Positions 1 through 8,569 of a stretch of DNA of 64,000 bases are shown one piece after another (within the stretch, counting starts at the first letter, position 1; each line of letters starts with the position of its first letter). Below the pieces are notes generated by a model. The model searched no databases and had not been told where the DNA came from. It was given only the letters and a program-made list of their open reading frames with translations. The translations under genes and the position numbers were made by a program. The stretch is from Pseudomonas koreensis (GTDB lineage Bacteria > Pseudomonadota > Gammaproteobacteria > Pseudomonadales > Pseudomonadaceae): the NCBI RefSeq assembly GCF_024169245.1, contig NZ_JALJWP010000001.1:2481501-2545500 (forward strand). The letters run 5' to 3'.

Positions 1-3000
1 TCATCGGGCCTCTTACCTTTAGGTTCGTCCCCTGCGCCAGGACAGGTGTTCAGCCCCAACGGATCCACCCACCCCGTAGGGTTCGTCACGTACTGGTAGC
101 TATTCAACCCACCCGCAAGCTTGATCGGATCGGGGGTCAAAAAACGCCCAGTGCCCGGATTGTAGTAGCGGTGGCGGTTGTAATGTAACCCTGTCTCGGC
201 GTCGAAATACTGACCTTGGAAGCGCAGCGGATTATCGATTTCGCTGACATCCAGCGCCGCGAGGTTGCCGTACGCTCGGTACCTCGCGGACCACATGATT
301 TCGCCGCTGTAGTCGGTGAGTTCTTGAGGGGTGCCGAGGTGGTCGAGTTGGTAGTAAAACGGGGCCGCTTTTAGCGGGCCTTCGCCGTCGAGCATTGCCA
401 ACGGGCGGAAGGTGCCCGGTTCGTAGATGTAGCTGCGATAACGATTTTGTGCGCTTTCGGCGATCAATCGTTCGCCTTGCCAGAGGAATTCAGTGGTATG
501 GCCGTCGACGGTTTTCTCGATGCGGCGGCCAAAGGCGTCGTATTTGTAGGACGCCGTGCTGCCGCCCGGCAGTCTTACGCCGACCAGGCGATGCTGGCAG
601 TCATACCGGTATTCAGTGACGAGTTTCTGGCCGGCTCCGCGCCGCTCCCGGATCAGGTTGCCGTAAGCGTCATAGTCATAGTGACGGTCGCCCTGCATCA
701 GCAGACGGTTGCCTTTGACGTTGGCGAGGTTGGCAACAGGTATATCGGTTTGACCGAGCAGGTTGCCAGCAGGGTCATGGGCAAAACTTTCGGGTGTTGC
801 GCCACGTACGTTGATCAGGCGATCCAGCGGATCGTAGTGGTAGCTGCGATTGCCTTTACGGCTGTCATTGATGCCGGCGAGATTGCCGTTGGCGTCGTAG
901 GTGTAGCGACGCTGGAGCACATTTTTGTCACGTTGACTGACGCTGTGCGCTTGCAGGCGGCCCTGTTCATCGTATTGGTATTGGCTGAGTAACAGACCTT
1001 GCTGGCGCTGTTGTTCGCGACCGGCGTTGAACTGGTGGCTGGTCAGGCGTGAGCCATTGAGGTCGATGCTGCTCAGGCGTCCACCGGACAAATGACGGTA
1101 ATCGAGCGTGCAGCCATCCGGCAGACGGCAGTGGCTGAGTTGGCCGACGTTGTCGTATGCGTAACGCGTGGTGCCCCAACCTTGATGCTCGGTGATCAAG
1201 CGATCTTGCACGTCGTATTCATAAGCGAGCGGCCAATGGCCGTCGTCGACGTTGACCAGGCGACCCAGTGCGTCGTAGCTGTAATGAATCTCCTCACCAT
1301 CGGGCAAGGTCTTGACCAGCAAACGGCCTGCGGCATCACGCTGATATTCGGTGACCAGTTCGCTGCCGTCTTCGCCAAACTCGGTTTTCTTCAGCAGTTG
1401 GCCGTTGAGGTCGTATTCGTACGCGGTGCGTCGGCCGTCGAAACCGGTTTCCTGCTGGATCAGGCCGTTCGGGTGGTAATCGAGTTGATAGCGTTCGCCG
1501 CGCTCGTTCTCGATCTCGGTGAGGTTGAGTTGCGAGTTGTCGTAGCGGTAGCGCAGTTGGCTGCCGTCGGGATTGATGCGGCGGCTGACGAGGTGCAGGT
1601 TGTCGGCGTATTCGTAGCGGGTGATGCGGCCGAGCTCGTCACGCTCTGCGGTGACGCGGCCATACGGGTTGTAGGTAAACGCACGTGTGGCGCCGCCGGG
1701 CAGGGTGACCTGAGTGAGGCGGTCGACGGCATCCCATTGGTATTGGGTGATCGCGCCGAATTCGTCCTGGCGAGTGATTTGCCGGCCGAGGGCATCGTAG
1801 CGGTATTTTCGTTGACCGCCGTCCGGCAGGCGCTCTTCCAACAACTGGCCGAGGTTGTTCCAGCCCAAGTGATGACGACTGCCGTCGGGGTGACGGATCT
1901 CTACCAAGCGGCCCTGGGGGTCATAGTTGTATTGGGTTTCATTACCCAACGGATCAATTTGTTGGGTGATATCGCCTTGTCGGTTGTAGTCATACTGCCA
2001 ACGCGCTTGGCCACGTCTGACCTCAATCAGTTGGCCATTGTAGTAGTTGTAAAGCGTGGGCTCGTCTTCCGGGGGGATCACGGCCAGCAAACGGCCGGCA
2101 TTGTTGTACTGATACTCTGTGACGGCGCCCAATGCATTCTTTTCAGCAATCAGACGACCCTGATCGTCGTAGGCTTTCTGCGTTTCTGCGCCGTCCGGAC
2201 CGATTTCGCTGATCAGGCGCGCATTTTCATCGTGTATGTAAACCTGCTCACTGCCATCGGCGTTATGAACCGTGACCGTGCCTTTGTCGTCCCACTCATA
2301 GCGTGTTTCCAAGGGTAAGTAGTTTGTCCAATGACGGACGCAGCGGGACAGCTTGCCTTCTCGCGCCCACTCCCAGAAGAAGCGGGCACCACCGGCCAAT
2401 TGACGCTCGAGGATTACATGTTGTTCGTTATAGCGGTAATGCTCGGTTTCGCCTGCAGCATTGGTTGCCGACACCAGTTGATGGCGAGCGTTGTACTCGT
2501 AGGAAACCAGTGTCTGTAAAGTCAGCCACGGATCCTGCCGTCTACCGGAATCGTCATACTCCGAGCGTTGCTGCTGTTGGTCCACGGCAATGATATGGCG
2601 GTCGTCGTAACGCAGCAGCAAGGCGCGACCGGAGCCATTGTCGATACGTTGAATGCGACCGACCAAGTCATAGCTGATATGCACCTGGTTTTCATACGAA
2701 TCACTGATGGTGGTCAGCCGTTCTGCACGGAAATGATAGAACCGCGGCTTTGGCCCTGCTTGCGTGAGAACCAGCTCTCCGGGTGCATTCCCCAGAAAAA
2801 TGGCCGCTTGAGCGAGGCTATTGGTGATGGCCGGTCGTTTCTCGGTCGGCTTTGGGAAACGGGTCTGGCGGTTTTCATTGTCTGTCCACAGCACGCCTTC
2901 GTCATCGATAAGCAAGCGATGAGACAACGAGTGGCTCCAGCCTGGCCCCATACGGTTGTCGATTTCAACAGCACTGCTGCGGTAGAGACGTGTCCATTCC

Positions 3001-4400
3001 AGCGGTAAGAGACCGCCCAGTTCGCCGTCGGTGAGTTTCAGCAGCTCCTCACCCGTGACCATGGAGACGGGGTCACCGTTGGAGCAGGTTTTGTCGACGC
3101 ATTGTGCGGGTTCATCAGCCGGGTTTTTTGACTGTTTAGGCGCGTTGTCGATGTTCTCCTGCTGTTCCAGGCGCGTTTCGTTCTGGGTTTTGTTTCGTGC
3201 GTGAATTTGCGCGTCGTTTTCGACTTTGCCTCCTGTCGCAGGCGAAGGGCGCTTCGGAGCTGTTGCCGTTTGTGCAGGCGTGTGATCGGCGACAGTCGCC
3301 ACTGCTTTTTTGCCCGAGTTGGTTACGCCGTTGCCATGAAATCTCACCGCGGCAGCGGCATCCGCATGGGACTTGGAGCGTATCCTGCTGATCTCAATAA
3401 GCTTGGCCGTTAGCTTCTCAACCAGGTTGATCGCTTTTTGCGCCTGCAATGTGCCCTTGACCGCTTTCGCACTGGCGCGTAATGCAACCCCCAGCCCGCC
3501 GGTAAAAATGATCCCGAGGACGATATAACTTATTTCAGACTTCACTCTGGCTAGCACTTCTGTGCGAGTCTGCGGTGGCAGTAAAGTCGTCCATGCCCAA
3601 ACCGCAGCGACATAAACCCACAACAATGGCTCGTCACTCGCTATCAAGAAACTGGTGCGAAGTGCTTCAGTTGAGGAGTTGTAGATTTTCTTGATGTTTT
3701 CGTCGGTGAAAAACTCCTTGAGTGTTTCGTAATTTTCACGGGGGTGAGTAACAAGCTTGAACAGCGACTTGATATCGCCCCAGATTCCCATGACGAATTT
3801 CCAGAAACCATCCCACTCCGATTGCAATTGTTGCCAGAGACGGCCAGCTATCGACGCGTTGTTATGCTCCTTCCACAAAGGCAGGCATGTAGTTGTCCAT
3901 TCCGAGGACAACCACTTGCTCAGATCGCCGATGACTTCGTCGTAGGATTTGAATAGACGCTCGTTGTCCGCGCTCGTCAGGTCGGGGTAGAAAGTAATTC
4001 GGTAGAGCTGACGTGGCTTCAGGTCGCTAACGACTTCAATCCCGGTCGGGCCGATTGTTTTGCGCATGGGTTGCCCGACGGGATTGTTCTTCGAGTCGAC
4101 AGGCGTCAGAACCACTGGAGTATTGCCAATCGGCACAAATCGCGCCGATTCGAAACTATGAATCAGTGTGAGTTTTCCATTCTCGGGACAAGTGGCGAAG
4201 TAAACCGGTTTGGTTTTGTCGCCCGTCGCAACGGGTTTTTTAACCTCGTCACCGACTTGAAATTGCTGCTCCATTTCCAGGCCAGGTATGAATCTGGCGG
4301 TGGACCGATAATCCTTCAGGCAGTTCTTGAACTCTGCAATGACCTTGTTGAAGTCAGGCTGTTGAGCGGTGACATGAGCAATCGTATCCAATGGGGTCAT
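1..4400 (-). CDS. T6SS-associated Rhs/YD-repeat polymorphic toxin (3' end outside window)
   Basis: The frame is open from an ATG at 4400 to the window edge (1466 codons) and ends without a stop, so the C-terminal toxin tip and any immunity gene lie beyond position 1. The N-terminal part (about residues 1-430) has two hydrophobic stretches near 250-275 and 292-309. I see no PAAR motif in it. From about residue 440 on there are dozens of YD repeats of the type YDxxGRL, typical of the Rhs shell that encloses a toxin. The core ends with the boundary motif DPLGL near residue 1445, followed by a new sequence starting NTCPGAGDEP, which should be the variable effector domain. The start overlaps the adaptor stop by 4 nt (ATGA), so translation is probably coupled. 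Placement behind hcp, vgrG and a DUF4123 adaptor indicates delivery by VgrG. The toxin activity cannot be read from this window. Confidence 0.9.
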   Translation of the reverse strand, partial: MTPLDTIAHVTAQQPDFNKVIAEFKNCLKDYRSTARFIPGLEMEQQFQVGDEVKKPVATGDKTKPVYFATCPENGKLTLIHSFESARFVPIGNTPVVLTPVDSKNNPVGQPMRKTIGPTGIEVVSDLKPRQLYRITFYPDLTSADNERLFKSYDEVIGDLSKWLSSEWTTTCLPLWKEHNNASIAGRLWQQLQSEWDGFWKFVMGIWGDIKSLFKLVTHPRENYETLKEFFTDENIKKIYNSSTEALRTSFLIASDEPLLWVYVAAVWAWTTLLPPQTRTEVLARVKSEISYIVLGIIFTGGLGVALRASAKAVKGTLQAQKAINLVEKLTAKLIEISRIRSKSHADAAAAVRFHGNGVTNSGKKAVATVADHTPAQTATAPKRPSPATGGKVENDAQIHARNKTQNETRLEQQENIDNAPKQSKNPADEPAQCVDKTCSNGDPVSMVTGEELLKLTDGELGGLLPLEWTRLYRSSAVEIDNRMGPGWSHSLSHRLLIDDEGVLWTDNENRQTRFPKPTEKRPAITNSLAQAAIFLGNAPGELVLTQAGPKPRFYHFRAERLTTISDSYENQVHISYDLVGRIQRIDNGSGRALLLRYDDRHIIAVDQQQQRSEYDDSGRRQDPWLTLQTLVSYEYNARHQLVSATNAAGETEHYRYNEQHVILERQLAGGARFFWEWAREGKLSRCVRHWTNYLPLETRYEWDDKGTVTVHNADGSEQVYIHDENARLISEIGPDGAETQKAYDDQGRLIAEKNALGAVTEYQYNNAGRLLAVIPPEDEPTLYNYYNGQLIEVRRGQARWQYDYNRQGDITQQIDPLGNETQYNYDPQGRLVEIRHPDGSRHHLGWNNLGQLLEERLPDGGQRKYRYDALGRQITRQDEFGAITQYQWDAVDRLTQVTLPGGATRAFTYNPYGRVTAERDELGRITRYEYADNLHLVSRRINPDGSQLRYRYDNSQLNLTEIENERGERYQLDYHPNGLIQQETGFDGRRTAYEYDLNGQLLKKTEFGEDGSELVTEYQRDAAGRLLVKTLPDGEEIHYSYDALGRLVNVDDGHWPLAYEYDVQDRLITEHQGWGTTRYAYDNVGQLSHCRLPDGCTLDYRHLSGGRLSSIDLNGSRLTSHQFNAGREQQRQQGLLLSQYQYDEQGRLQAHSVSQRDKNVLQRRYTYDANGNLAGINDSRKGNRSYHYDPLDRLINVRGATPESFAHDPAGNLLGQTDIPVANLANVKGNRLLMQGDRHYDYDAYGNLIRERRGAGQKLVTEYRYDCQHRLVGVRLPGGSTASYKYDAFGRRIEKTVDGHTTEFLWQGERLIAESAQNRYRSYIYEPGTFRPLAMLDGEGPLKAAPFYYQLDHLGTPQELTDYSGEIMWSARYRAYGNLAALDVSEIDNPLRFQGQYFDAETGLHYNRHRYYNPGTGRFLTPDPIKLAGGLNSYQYVTNPTGWVDPLGLNTCPGAGDEPKGKRPD

Positions 4401-5173
4401 ACCACCACCTCTTTTTCCAGATAGGCCTTCAACAGCCCGGTAAAATTTTCTTCCGTGAGTGGCGTGCGTTTAACAAAGCGCGCCACTTTTTGTTTCAGGT
4501 TCGATTCGGGAAAGGAGAAATACAGATCGGCGTGTTCCTCCTGCAACCACTGCAGCATGTTGCCGATAACGGTGGATGGATTTTCTGCCATCAACCCCTC
4601 CAACAACCCCTTCGGCACCTCCCACCACGGCCAGTCCCTGACCTTCGGCACCACCCGCGTGCCCACTTCCAGCGCTTGTCCATTAATCAGATACCGCTCA
4701 AACACCGGCAGCACTTCTCCAGCCTTCTCCCCAAGCCCCCGCAGAATCGGATAAATATGCCGCCCATCCCAAAACCGGAAAAACACTTCAGTGCCGTCCG
4801 GCATCTTCACCTGCGTCAGGCTGCGCAGATGTTCGAACACTTCGTTCGGTGCTGAACGCGATGTCGCCAGCCAGCCCCAGTCCAGCGCATCAGTTTCGGC
4901 GATCCAGGGCAGGAAGGCGGAGTTGGCTTTGAGTTCGGTGAGGTAGGGCATCACCGGTTGCCAGGTGGAGTAGGGCGTGCCGCCCCAGATCGGCAGGAGC
5001 TGGGCGGTGGGTTCGGTGAGGTACAGGGTTTTCAGTGCGTCGGCGTCGCTGGCGGCGCTGATGATCAGGTACAGGCGCTCGCCGCTTTGCAGTGGCTGTT
5101 GCGCCAGCCAGTCCTTGGGGGTGATTCGTTCAGATGGCACAGGCACCTGCCTTGCATTTTTCGCATTCTTCAC
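4397..5173 (-). CDS. DUF4123 domain T6SS effector adaptor/chaperone
   Basis: A protein of about 250 residues between vgrG and rhs with the DUF4123 pattern: WLAQQPLQSGERLYLIISAA at the N-terminus, DALDWGWLA in the middle, and FRFWDGRHIYPIL before the C-terminal half. DUF4123 (Tap/TEC-type) proteins load a cognate effector onto the C-terminal tail of a VgrG, here most likely the Rhs protein encoded immediately downstream. The listed start at 5173 is GTG and lies 44 nt inside vgrG. GTG codons at 5146 and 5140, the latter with an AGG 5 nt upstream, are alternatives that would remove only 9-11 residues. The stop TGA overlaps the rhs ATG by 4 nt, so the two are translationally coupled. Confidence 0.85.
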   Translation of the reverse strand: MKNAKNARQVPVPSERITPKDWLAQQPLQSGERLYLIISAASDADALKTLYLTEPTAQLLPIWGGTPYSTWQPVMPYLTELKANSAFLPWIAETDALDWGWLATSRSAPNEVFEHLRSLTQVKMPDGTEVFFRFWDGRHIYPILRGLGEKAGEVLPVFERYLINGQALEVGTRVVPKVRDWPWWEVPKGLLEGLMAENPSTVIGNMLQWLQEEHADLYFSFPESNLKQKVARFVKRTPLTEENFTGLLKAYLEKEVVV

Positions 5174-7172
5174 AGAACGGCGCGTTGCGTTTGAGGGTGT
5201 TGATTTGCGCCGGGGTCAGGACCTGGCCAGCCTTGTCTGCATCCGCCTGTTTCAACACACCGGGCATCAGCGGGGCGGCGCCGGTGCCGCTGCCGGGGCT
5301 ACCACCGGAGTTCATGTTGATCACTGGCCCGCTCAGGGTCACGCCGCCGGCATCGATCTTGATGAAGCTGCCGCCGCCGATCAGCGTGAGTTCCGCACCA
5401 GCCTCCATCACCACTTTCATGCCGCTGCTCAGGTGGATTTCTTGCCCTGCGTCGATGAACTGGCCGGTGCCGATCTTGATGTGCTGGTTGACGCCGACGG
5501 TGAGGTGGTCGTTGGCGCGGGTTTCGACTTTGCGGTCGGCGTAAACGGTGTGGTGTTCTTCGGCCTTGAATTCGCTGTAGCTGTTCTGTTCGACGGTGTC
5601 GTGGCGTTCGTTGCCGACGCGGATCTTCTGGTCGTGCTCGATGTTTTCGTCCCAGTCGCGCTGGGCGTGCAGGTAGATCTGTTCCTGGCCTTTTTTGTCT
5701 TCGATGCGCAGTTCGTTGTAGCCGCCACCACCCATTGAGCTCAGGGTCTTGAAGGTGCTGCGGGTCTTGTTCGCCGGCAGTGGATAGGGGACGGTGTTTT
5801 CCTTGTGGTACAGGCAGCCGCTGATCAGCGGTTGATCGGGGTCGCCTTCAAGGAACGTGACCAGCACTTCCATGCCGATGCGCGGGATGGCGATGCCGCC
5901 GTATTGGGCGCCGGCCCAGGCGGATGAGACGCGCAGCCAGCAGCTGGTCTTGTCGTCCGCTTGGCCTTCGCGATCCCAGTGGAACTGGACTTTGACCCGG
6001 CCGTATTCGTCGCAGTGGATTTCTTCGCCTTTGGGGCCGGTGACTACCGCGCTTTGGCTGCCGAGGATGCGCGGTTTCGGATGGCGCAGCGGTGGGCGGT
6101 TGGGCACGTCCCACGGCGTGGCCTGGAAGCGGTTGCGGTAGCCCTGATGGAAATCATCTTTCAGCGCGGTGGTGTCGCTGGTCACCGACTCTTCGAGCAC
6201 CTGCGGCTGCTTGCCTTCGTGCCGGACTTCGGTGAGCAGCCACAGGTCGTTCCATTTGGCTTTCGGGTGTTCGGTCAGGGCGAGGAAGTGGCCGCTGACC
6301 AGCAGTGGCTGATCACTCTTGCCTTCGGCCAATTGGAAGTCGCTGCGATGGCGTTCGAGGGCGCGTTTGGCCAGGTGCTTGCCGCGCTCGCGGTCGATGA
6401 AGCGGCCCGGGTAATCGTAGTCTTCGAGGTCGGGTAGGGCGTCGCCACGGTTTTCGCTTTCCAGGGTCAGGCGCGGTTTTTCGAAGTCGTAGTCGCGACG
6501 GGTGGTGCGGCTGGTGCGGGTTTCCAGGCGCAGGTCGAAACGCTTGATCACCGGGTTGCTGGCGACCATGCCGGAGTCTTGCTGGTAGGGCACAGGTGCC
6601 AGTTTCGGGAACACCGTCTGGTCATCGCCGAAAACGAGCTTGTGCGCGTTGGCGCTGTGCTGGAAGTGGAAGTGAATGCCTTCTTCTTCACACAGGCGCT
6701 GGATGAAGTGCAGATCAGACTCGTCGTATTGCACGCAGTAGATGCGCTCGGGATAGATCGAGCCGGTCTTGAATTCGTAGGCGTTGCCTTGAATACCGTG
6801 CTCTTCCAGCACCATGCCGATGATTTTCGGCACGCTGAGGTTCTGGAAGATGCGCTGGTTGATGCGGTGCGCCAAGTACGCCAGTTGCGGGCGCAAGGTC
6901 ACCGAATAACGGGTCAAGCGCTTGCCGGAATCGCCTTGCGCGGCGCGGTAGATCTGGCCATGGATGCCGCTGCCGTCAGGCGACAGCTGCAGAAAGGCCG
7001 GTTTGTGCAGCAGGGTTTCGAGGTCCAGCGACGGCTGCTCACTGACCAGTTCCACCTCAAAGACAAAAGGCTGGCTGATGGCTTCCCGGCCTTGCAGGGT
7101 AAACACCTGAAAGTCGGCGGAAAGCCCTTCGATGGTCAGGGCAAAGTGGGTTTCATTGGCCGGCGCGAACAT
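5130..7172 (-). CDS. vgrG: Type VI secretion system tip protein VgrG (TssI)
   Basis: A 680-residue VgrG: gp27-like N-terminal half (FALTIEGLSADFQVFTLQGR at the start, HFIQRLCEEEGIHFHF in the middle), the gp5-like OB fold (WLRVSSAWAGAQYGGIAIPR, EVLVTFLEGDPDQPLI), then a beta-helix with NELRIEDKKGQEQIYLHAQR. It forms the trimeric spike of the T6SS needle. I chose ATG 7172 because GAGGA lies about 7 nt upstream and the product then begins as VgrG proteins do; the frame stays open to 7265. The C-terminus is unusual: after a glycine-rich linker it ends in a short cysteine-rich tail (CEECEKCKAGAC) that overlaps the adaptor gene. This tail is the expected region for adaptor/effector docking. It is co-oriented with hcp 135 nt upstream. 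Confidence 0.95.
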   Translation of the reverse strand: MFAPANETHFALTIEGLSADFQVFTLQGREAISQPFVFEVELVSEQPSLDLETLLHKPAFLQLSPDGSGIHGQIYRAAQGDSGKRLTRYSVTLRPQLAYLAHRINQRIFQNLSVPKIIGMVLEEHGIQGNAYEFKTGSIYPERIYCVQYDESDLHFIQRLCEEEGIHFHFQHSANAHKLVFGDDQTVFPKLAPVPYQQDSGMVASNPVIKRFDLRLETRTSRTTRRDYDFEKPRLTLESENRGDALPDLEDYDYPGRFIDRERGKHLAKRALERHRSDFQLAEGKSDQPLLVSGHFLALTEHPKAKWNDLWLLTEVRHEGKQPQVLEESVTSDTTALKDDFHQGYRNRFQATPWDVPNRPPLRHPKPRILGSQSAVVTGPKGEEIHCDEYGRVKVQFHWDREGQADDKTSCWLRVSSAWAGAQYGGIAIPRIGMEVLVTFLEGDPDQPLISGCLYHKENTVPYPLPANKTRSTFKTLSSMGGGGYNELRIEDKKGQEQIYLHAQRDWDENIEHDQKIRVGNERHDTVEQNSYSEFKAEEHHTVYADRKVETRANDHLTVGVNQHIKIGTGQFIDAGQEIHLSSGMKVVMEAGAELTLIGGGSFIKIDAGGVTLSGPVINMNSGGSPGSGTGAAPLMPGVLKQADADKAGQVLTPAQINTLKRNAPFCEECEKCKAGACAI

Positions 7173-7307
7173 CCCTTGTTCCTCGTGCTGTACAGCGGCG
7201 CTCGTCGACGACCGCAAAAAAAGCGGCTCAACGTACGCGAAATTCTGGAGGGGCGTAAACAACATCGACCAGCAGAGCTGGCCGATGCGTGTAACGGTCA
7301 GCCGTAA

Positions 7308-7823
7308 TTAAACGACTGGAGCACGCCAGTCATCGGAACCCGAAGTACCGGATACTTCGTGGGTCCAGGTGATTTTGCGGTAGGTGAACTGCACTTCTTC
7401 CAGGTGGGTGAAGTGCGCGTTGCCTGGATCCTGGCAGTTGTGCATTTTGTTGTTGATGGCGACGATGATCGCGTCTTCCAGTTTGGTGGTGTAGTAGTGC
7501 TCTTGGGTGCCTTGAGCCGAAGTGCGGTACCACTGGATAACGATTTCGCTCATGCGCTCGCCGGAAGTCAGAGCTGCTTGCAGCAGTGGCGAAGCCTTGT
7601 CGTAGACCTTGGTGATCACAACTGGCTTGTGCACGCGCTGACCGGTTGGCTGACCGGATTGCGGGTCACGCGGGATGATCACGTCGTGGGTGAAAGCCTG
7701 AACCATAACCTGGTCTTCGTGGCCTTCCTGGTAGGTGTTGCCAACGGAGTCGGCGGTGAAAGCGCCGGCAGTGATCAGGCCTTGTTTTTCGCCGGTAACC
7801 GACATGTACGCTGGTGTTGCCAT
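7308..7823 (-). CDS. hcp: Type VI secretion system tube protein Hcp
   Basis: 171 residues, full length for the Hcp2-type family. It begins MATPAYMSVTGEKQGLITAG and contains the hallmark VIIPRDPQSGQPTGQRVHKP and the C-terminal KITWTHEVSGTSGSDDWRAP, nearly identical in pattern to P. aeruginosa HcpA/B/C. Hcp forms stacked hexameric rings that make the T6SS tube and is also exported. The start at 7823 has AAGGAG about 8 nt upstream. The gene heads an orphan hcp-vgrG-adaptor-rhs unit; no sheath or baseplate genes are in this window, so it depends on a main T6SS locus elsewhere. The promoter region (see 7894-8119) suggests sigma-54 control. Confidence 0.97.
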   Translation of the reverse strand: MATPAYMSVTGEKQGLITAGAFTADSVGNTYQEGHEDQVMVQAFTHDVIIPRDPQSGQPTGQRVHKPVVITKVYDKASPLLQAALTSGERMSEIVIQWYRTSAQGTQEHYYTTKLEDAIIVAINNKMHNCQDPGNAHFTHLEEVQFTYRKITWTHEVSGTSGSDDWRAPVV

Positions 7824-7893
7824 GGGGTGCTCTCCTTGCGGATAAAGTTAGGGTGCCCGGAGGCGAAATCGCCCGGTGGGTGGCTGAGGGTTA

Positions 7894-7909
7894 TCAAGGA
7901 GCGTGCCAG
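7894..7909 (-). promoter_or_regulatory. Candidate sigma-54 (-24/-12) promoter of hcp
   Basis: On the minus strand the sequence reads CTGGCACG-CTCC-TTGAT. It matches the RpoN consensus TGGCACG-N4-TTGCW, with an intact GG at -24 and correct spacing; the one weak point is GA instead of GC at -12. Transcription would begin near 7882, giving a leader of about 60 nt before the hcp ATG. Upstream palindromes at suitable enhancer distance support the call. Confidence 0.6.
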
Positions 7910-7991
7910 GTTTGGAGAGGTGCCCGGGGGACGGGGGCTTTGAGGCAGTGAATCGAGAATTGGCAGGTTTTTCGCCCTGAGATCCGGGAGA

Positions 7992-8037
7992 AAGTGCGCA
8001 AGAAGTTGCGCAGTACTGCGCAACTTCTTGCGCACTT
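7992..8037. promoter_or_regulatory. 46-bp perfect palindrome: two abutting TGCGCAA-N4-TTGCGCA dyads, candidate enhancer
   Basis: The 46 bases form a perfect palindrome centred at 8014/8015. It is built of two head-to-head copies of an 18-bp dyad, TGCGCAA-N4-TTGCGCA, at 7995-8012 and 8017-8034. The dyad centres are 22 bp apart, two helical turns. It lies about 95-140 bp upstream of the -12 element of the hcp promoter, the usual distance for a bacterial enhancer-binding-protein site. The other strand has no gene start close by that it could serve better. Confidence 0.6.
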
Positions 8038-8097
8038 GGCTGCAGGGCTTGCCCGGCGTGGGCTGCAGGACAATTTACCTCTGGAATATTACGACCT

Positions 8098-8119
8098 ACT
8101 GCGCAACTTCTTGCGCAGT
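8098..8119. promoter_or_regulatory. Third copy of the TGCGCAA-N4-TTGCGCA dyad
   Basis: A perfect dyad with 9-bp arms ACTGCGCAA / TTGCGCAGT and the same CTTC spacer as the copy at 8017-8034. It lies 83 bp (about eight helical turns) from that copy, so all three dyads should face the same side of the helix. This fits a multi-site enhancer for hcp. Confidence 0.5.
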
Positions 8120-8148
8120 TGGACATTTGCCGGGACCGAGGTGTCTGC

Positions 8149-8172
8149 TTCGCGAGCAGGCTCGCTCCCACA
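8149..8172. repeat. Solitary REP element
   Basis: A single copy of the REP core GCGAGCAGGCTCGCTCCCAC, in the orientation of the right-hand REP of the doublets elsewhere in the window. It has no nearby partner in the REPIN arrangement. Confidence 0.8.
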
Positions 8173-8200
8173 AGGATTTATGGATTGCCTGAGAGCTGAG

Positions 8201-8481
8201 TTCATGCGCGAAACCTGTAGGAGTGAGCCTGCTCGCGATCGCGCCTGTTCAGGCAAAACATCAGCGACTGATACACCGCTATCGCGAGCAGGCTCACTCC
8301 TACAGGGGATTTGTGTGTTGCCCCGAATTCGTGTTCATCCGCGAAACCTGTGGCAGCGAGCCTGCTCGCGAAGGCGTCCGTTCAGGCAAAACATCAGCGA
8401 CTGGTAGACCGCTATCGCGAGCAGGCTCACTCCTACAGGGGATCAGTGCGTTGCCCGAATCGAGTTTGTCCGCGAAACCTG
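8201..8481. repeat. Tandemly duplicated REPIN (two ~132-bp units plus a partial third)
   Basis: Two REP doublets (8216-8304 and 8349-8436), each with the REP core GAGCCTGCTCGCGA facing its inverse. Spacer and flanks are repeated too. CAGGCAAAACATCAGCGACTG occurs, with minor changes around it, in both spacers. CGCGAAACCTG recurs at about 8207, 8339 and 8471, giving a period of 132 bp. The block therefore arose by tandem duplication of one REPIN and its flank, not by two separate insertions. It lies between the hcp control region and wspA. Confidence 0.85.
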
Positions 8482-8531
8482 CCGGAGGCGCGGGTTATAA
8501 AGCGTCTTATAAATGAAACACCGCCCTCGGC

Positions 8532-8537
8532 TATACT
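8532..8537 (+). promoter_or_regulatory. Possible -10 element of the wsp operon
   Basis: TATACT lies 33 nt before the wspA GTG and would place the transcription start near 8544. No convincing -35 hexamer is seen at 16-18 bp, so the promoter is weak or activator dependent. Confidence 0.3.
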
Positions 8538-8569
8538 CCCCGCATTTCGATCAGGCACGAGGATTCACT

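Noticed and set aside
1092..2318. 408-codon plus-strand open frame
   Set aside because: It is antisense to rhs; the low-complexity Val/Ala/Leu-rich product mirrors the YD repeats and has no ribosome site.
5961..7307. Plus-strand open frames opposite vgrG
   Set aside because: Shadow frames of a high-GC gene; the minus-strand VgrG is unambiguous.
7992..8037. The 46-bp palindrome as a transcription terminator
   Set aside because: It has no T-run, does not follow a gene on either strand, and its half-sites recur as a separate dyad at 8098; an operator/enhancer reading fits better.
8216..8436. Possible CRISPR-like array (regularly spaced repeats)
   Set aside because: The repeats are inverted REP cores and the spacers are duplicates of each other; this is a duplicated REPIN.
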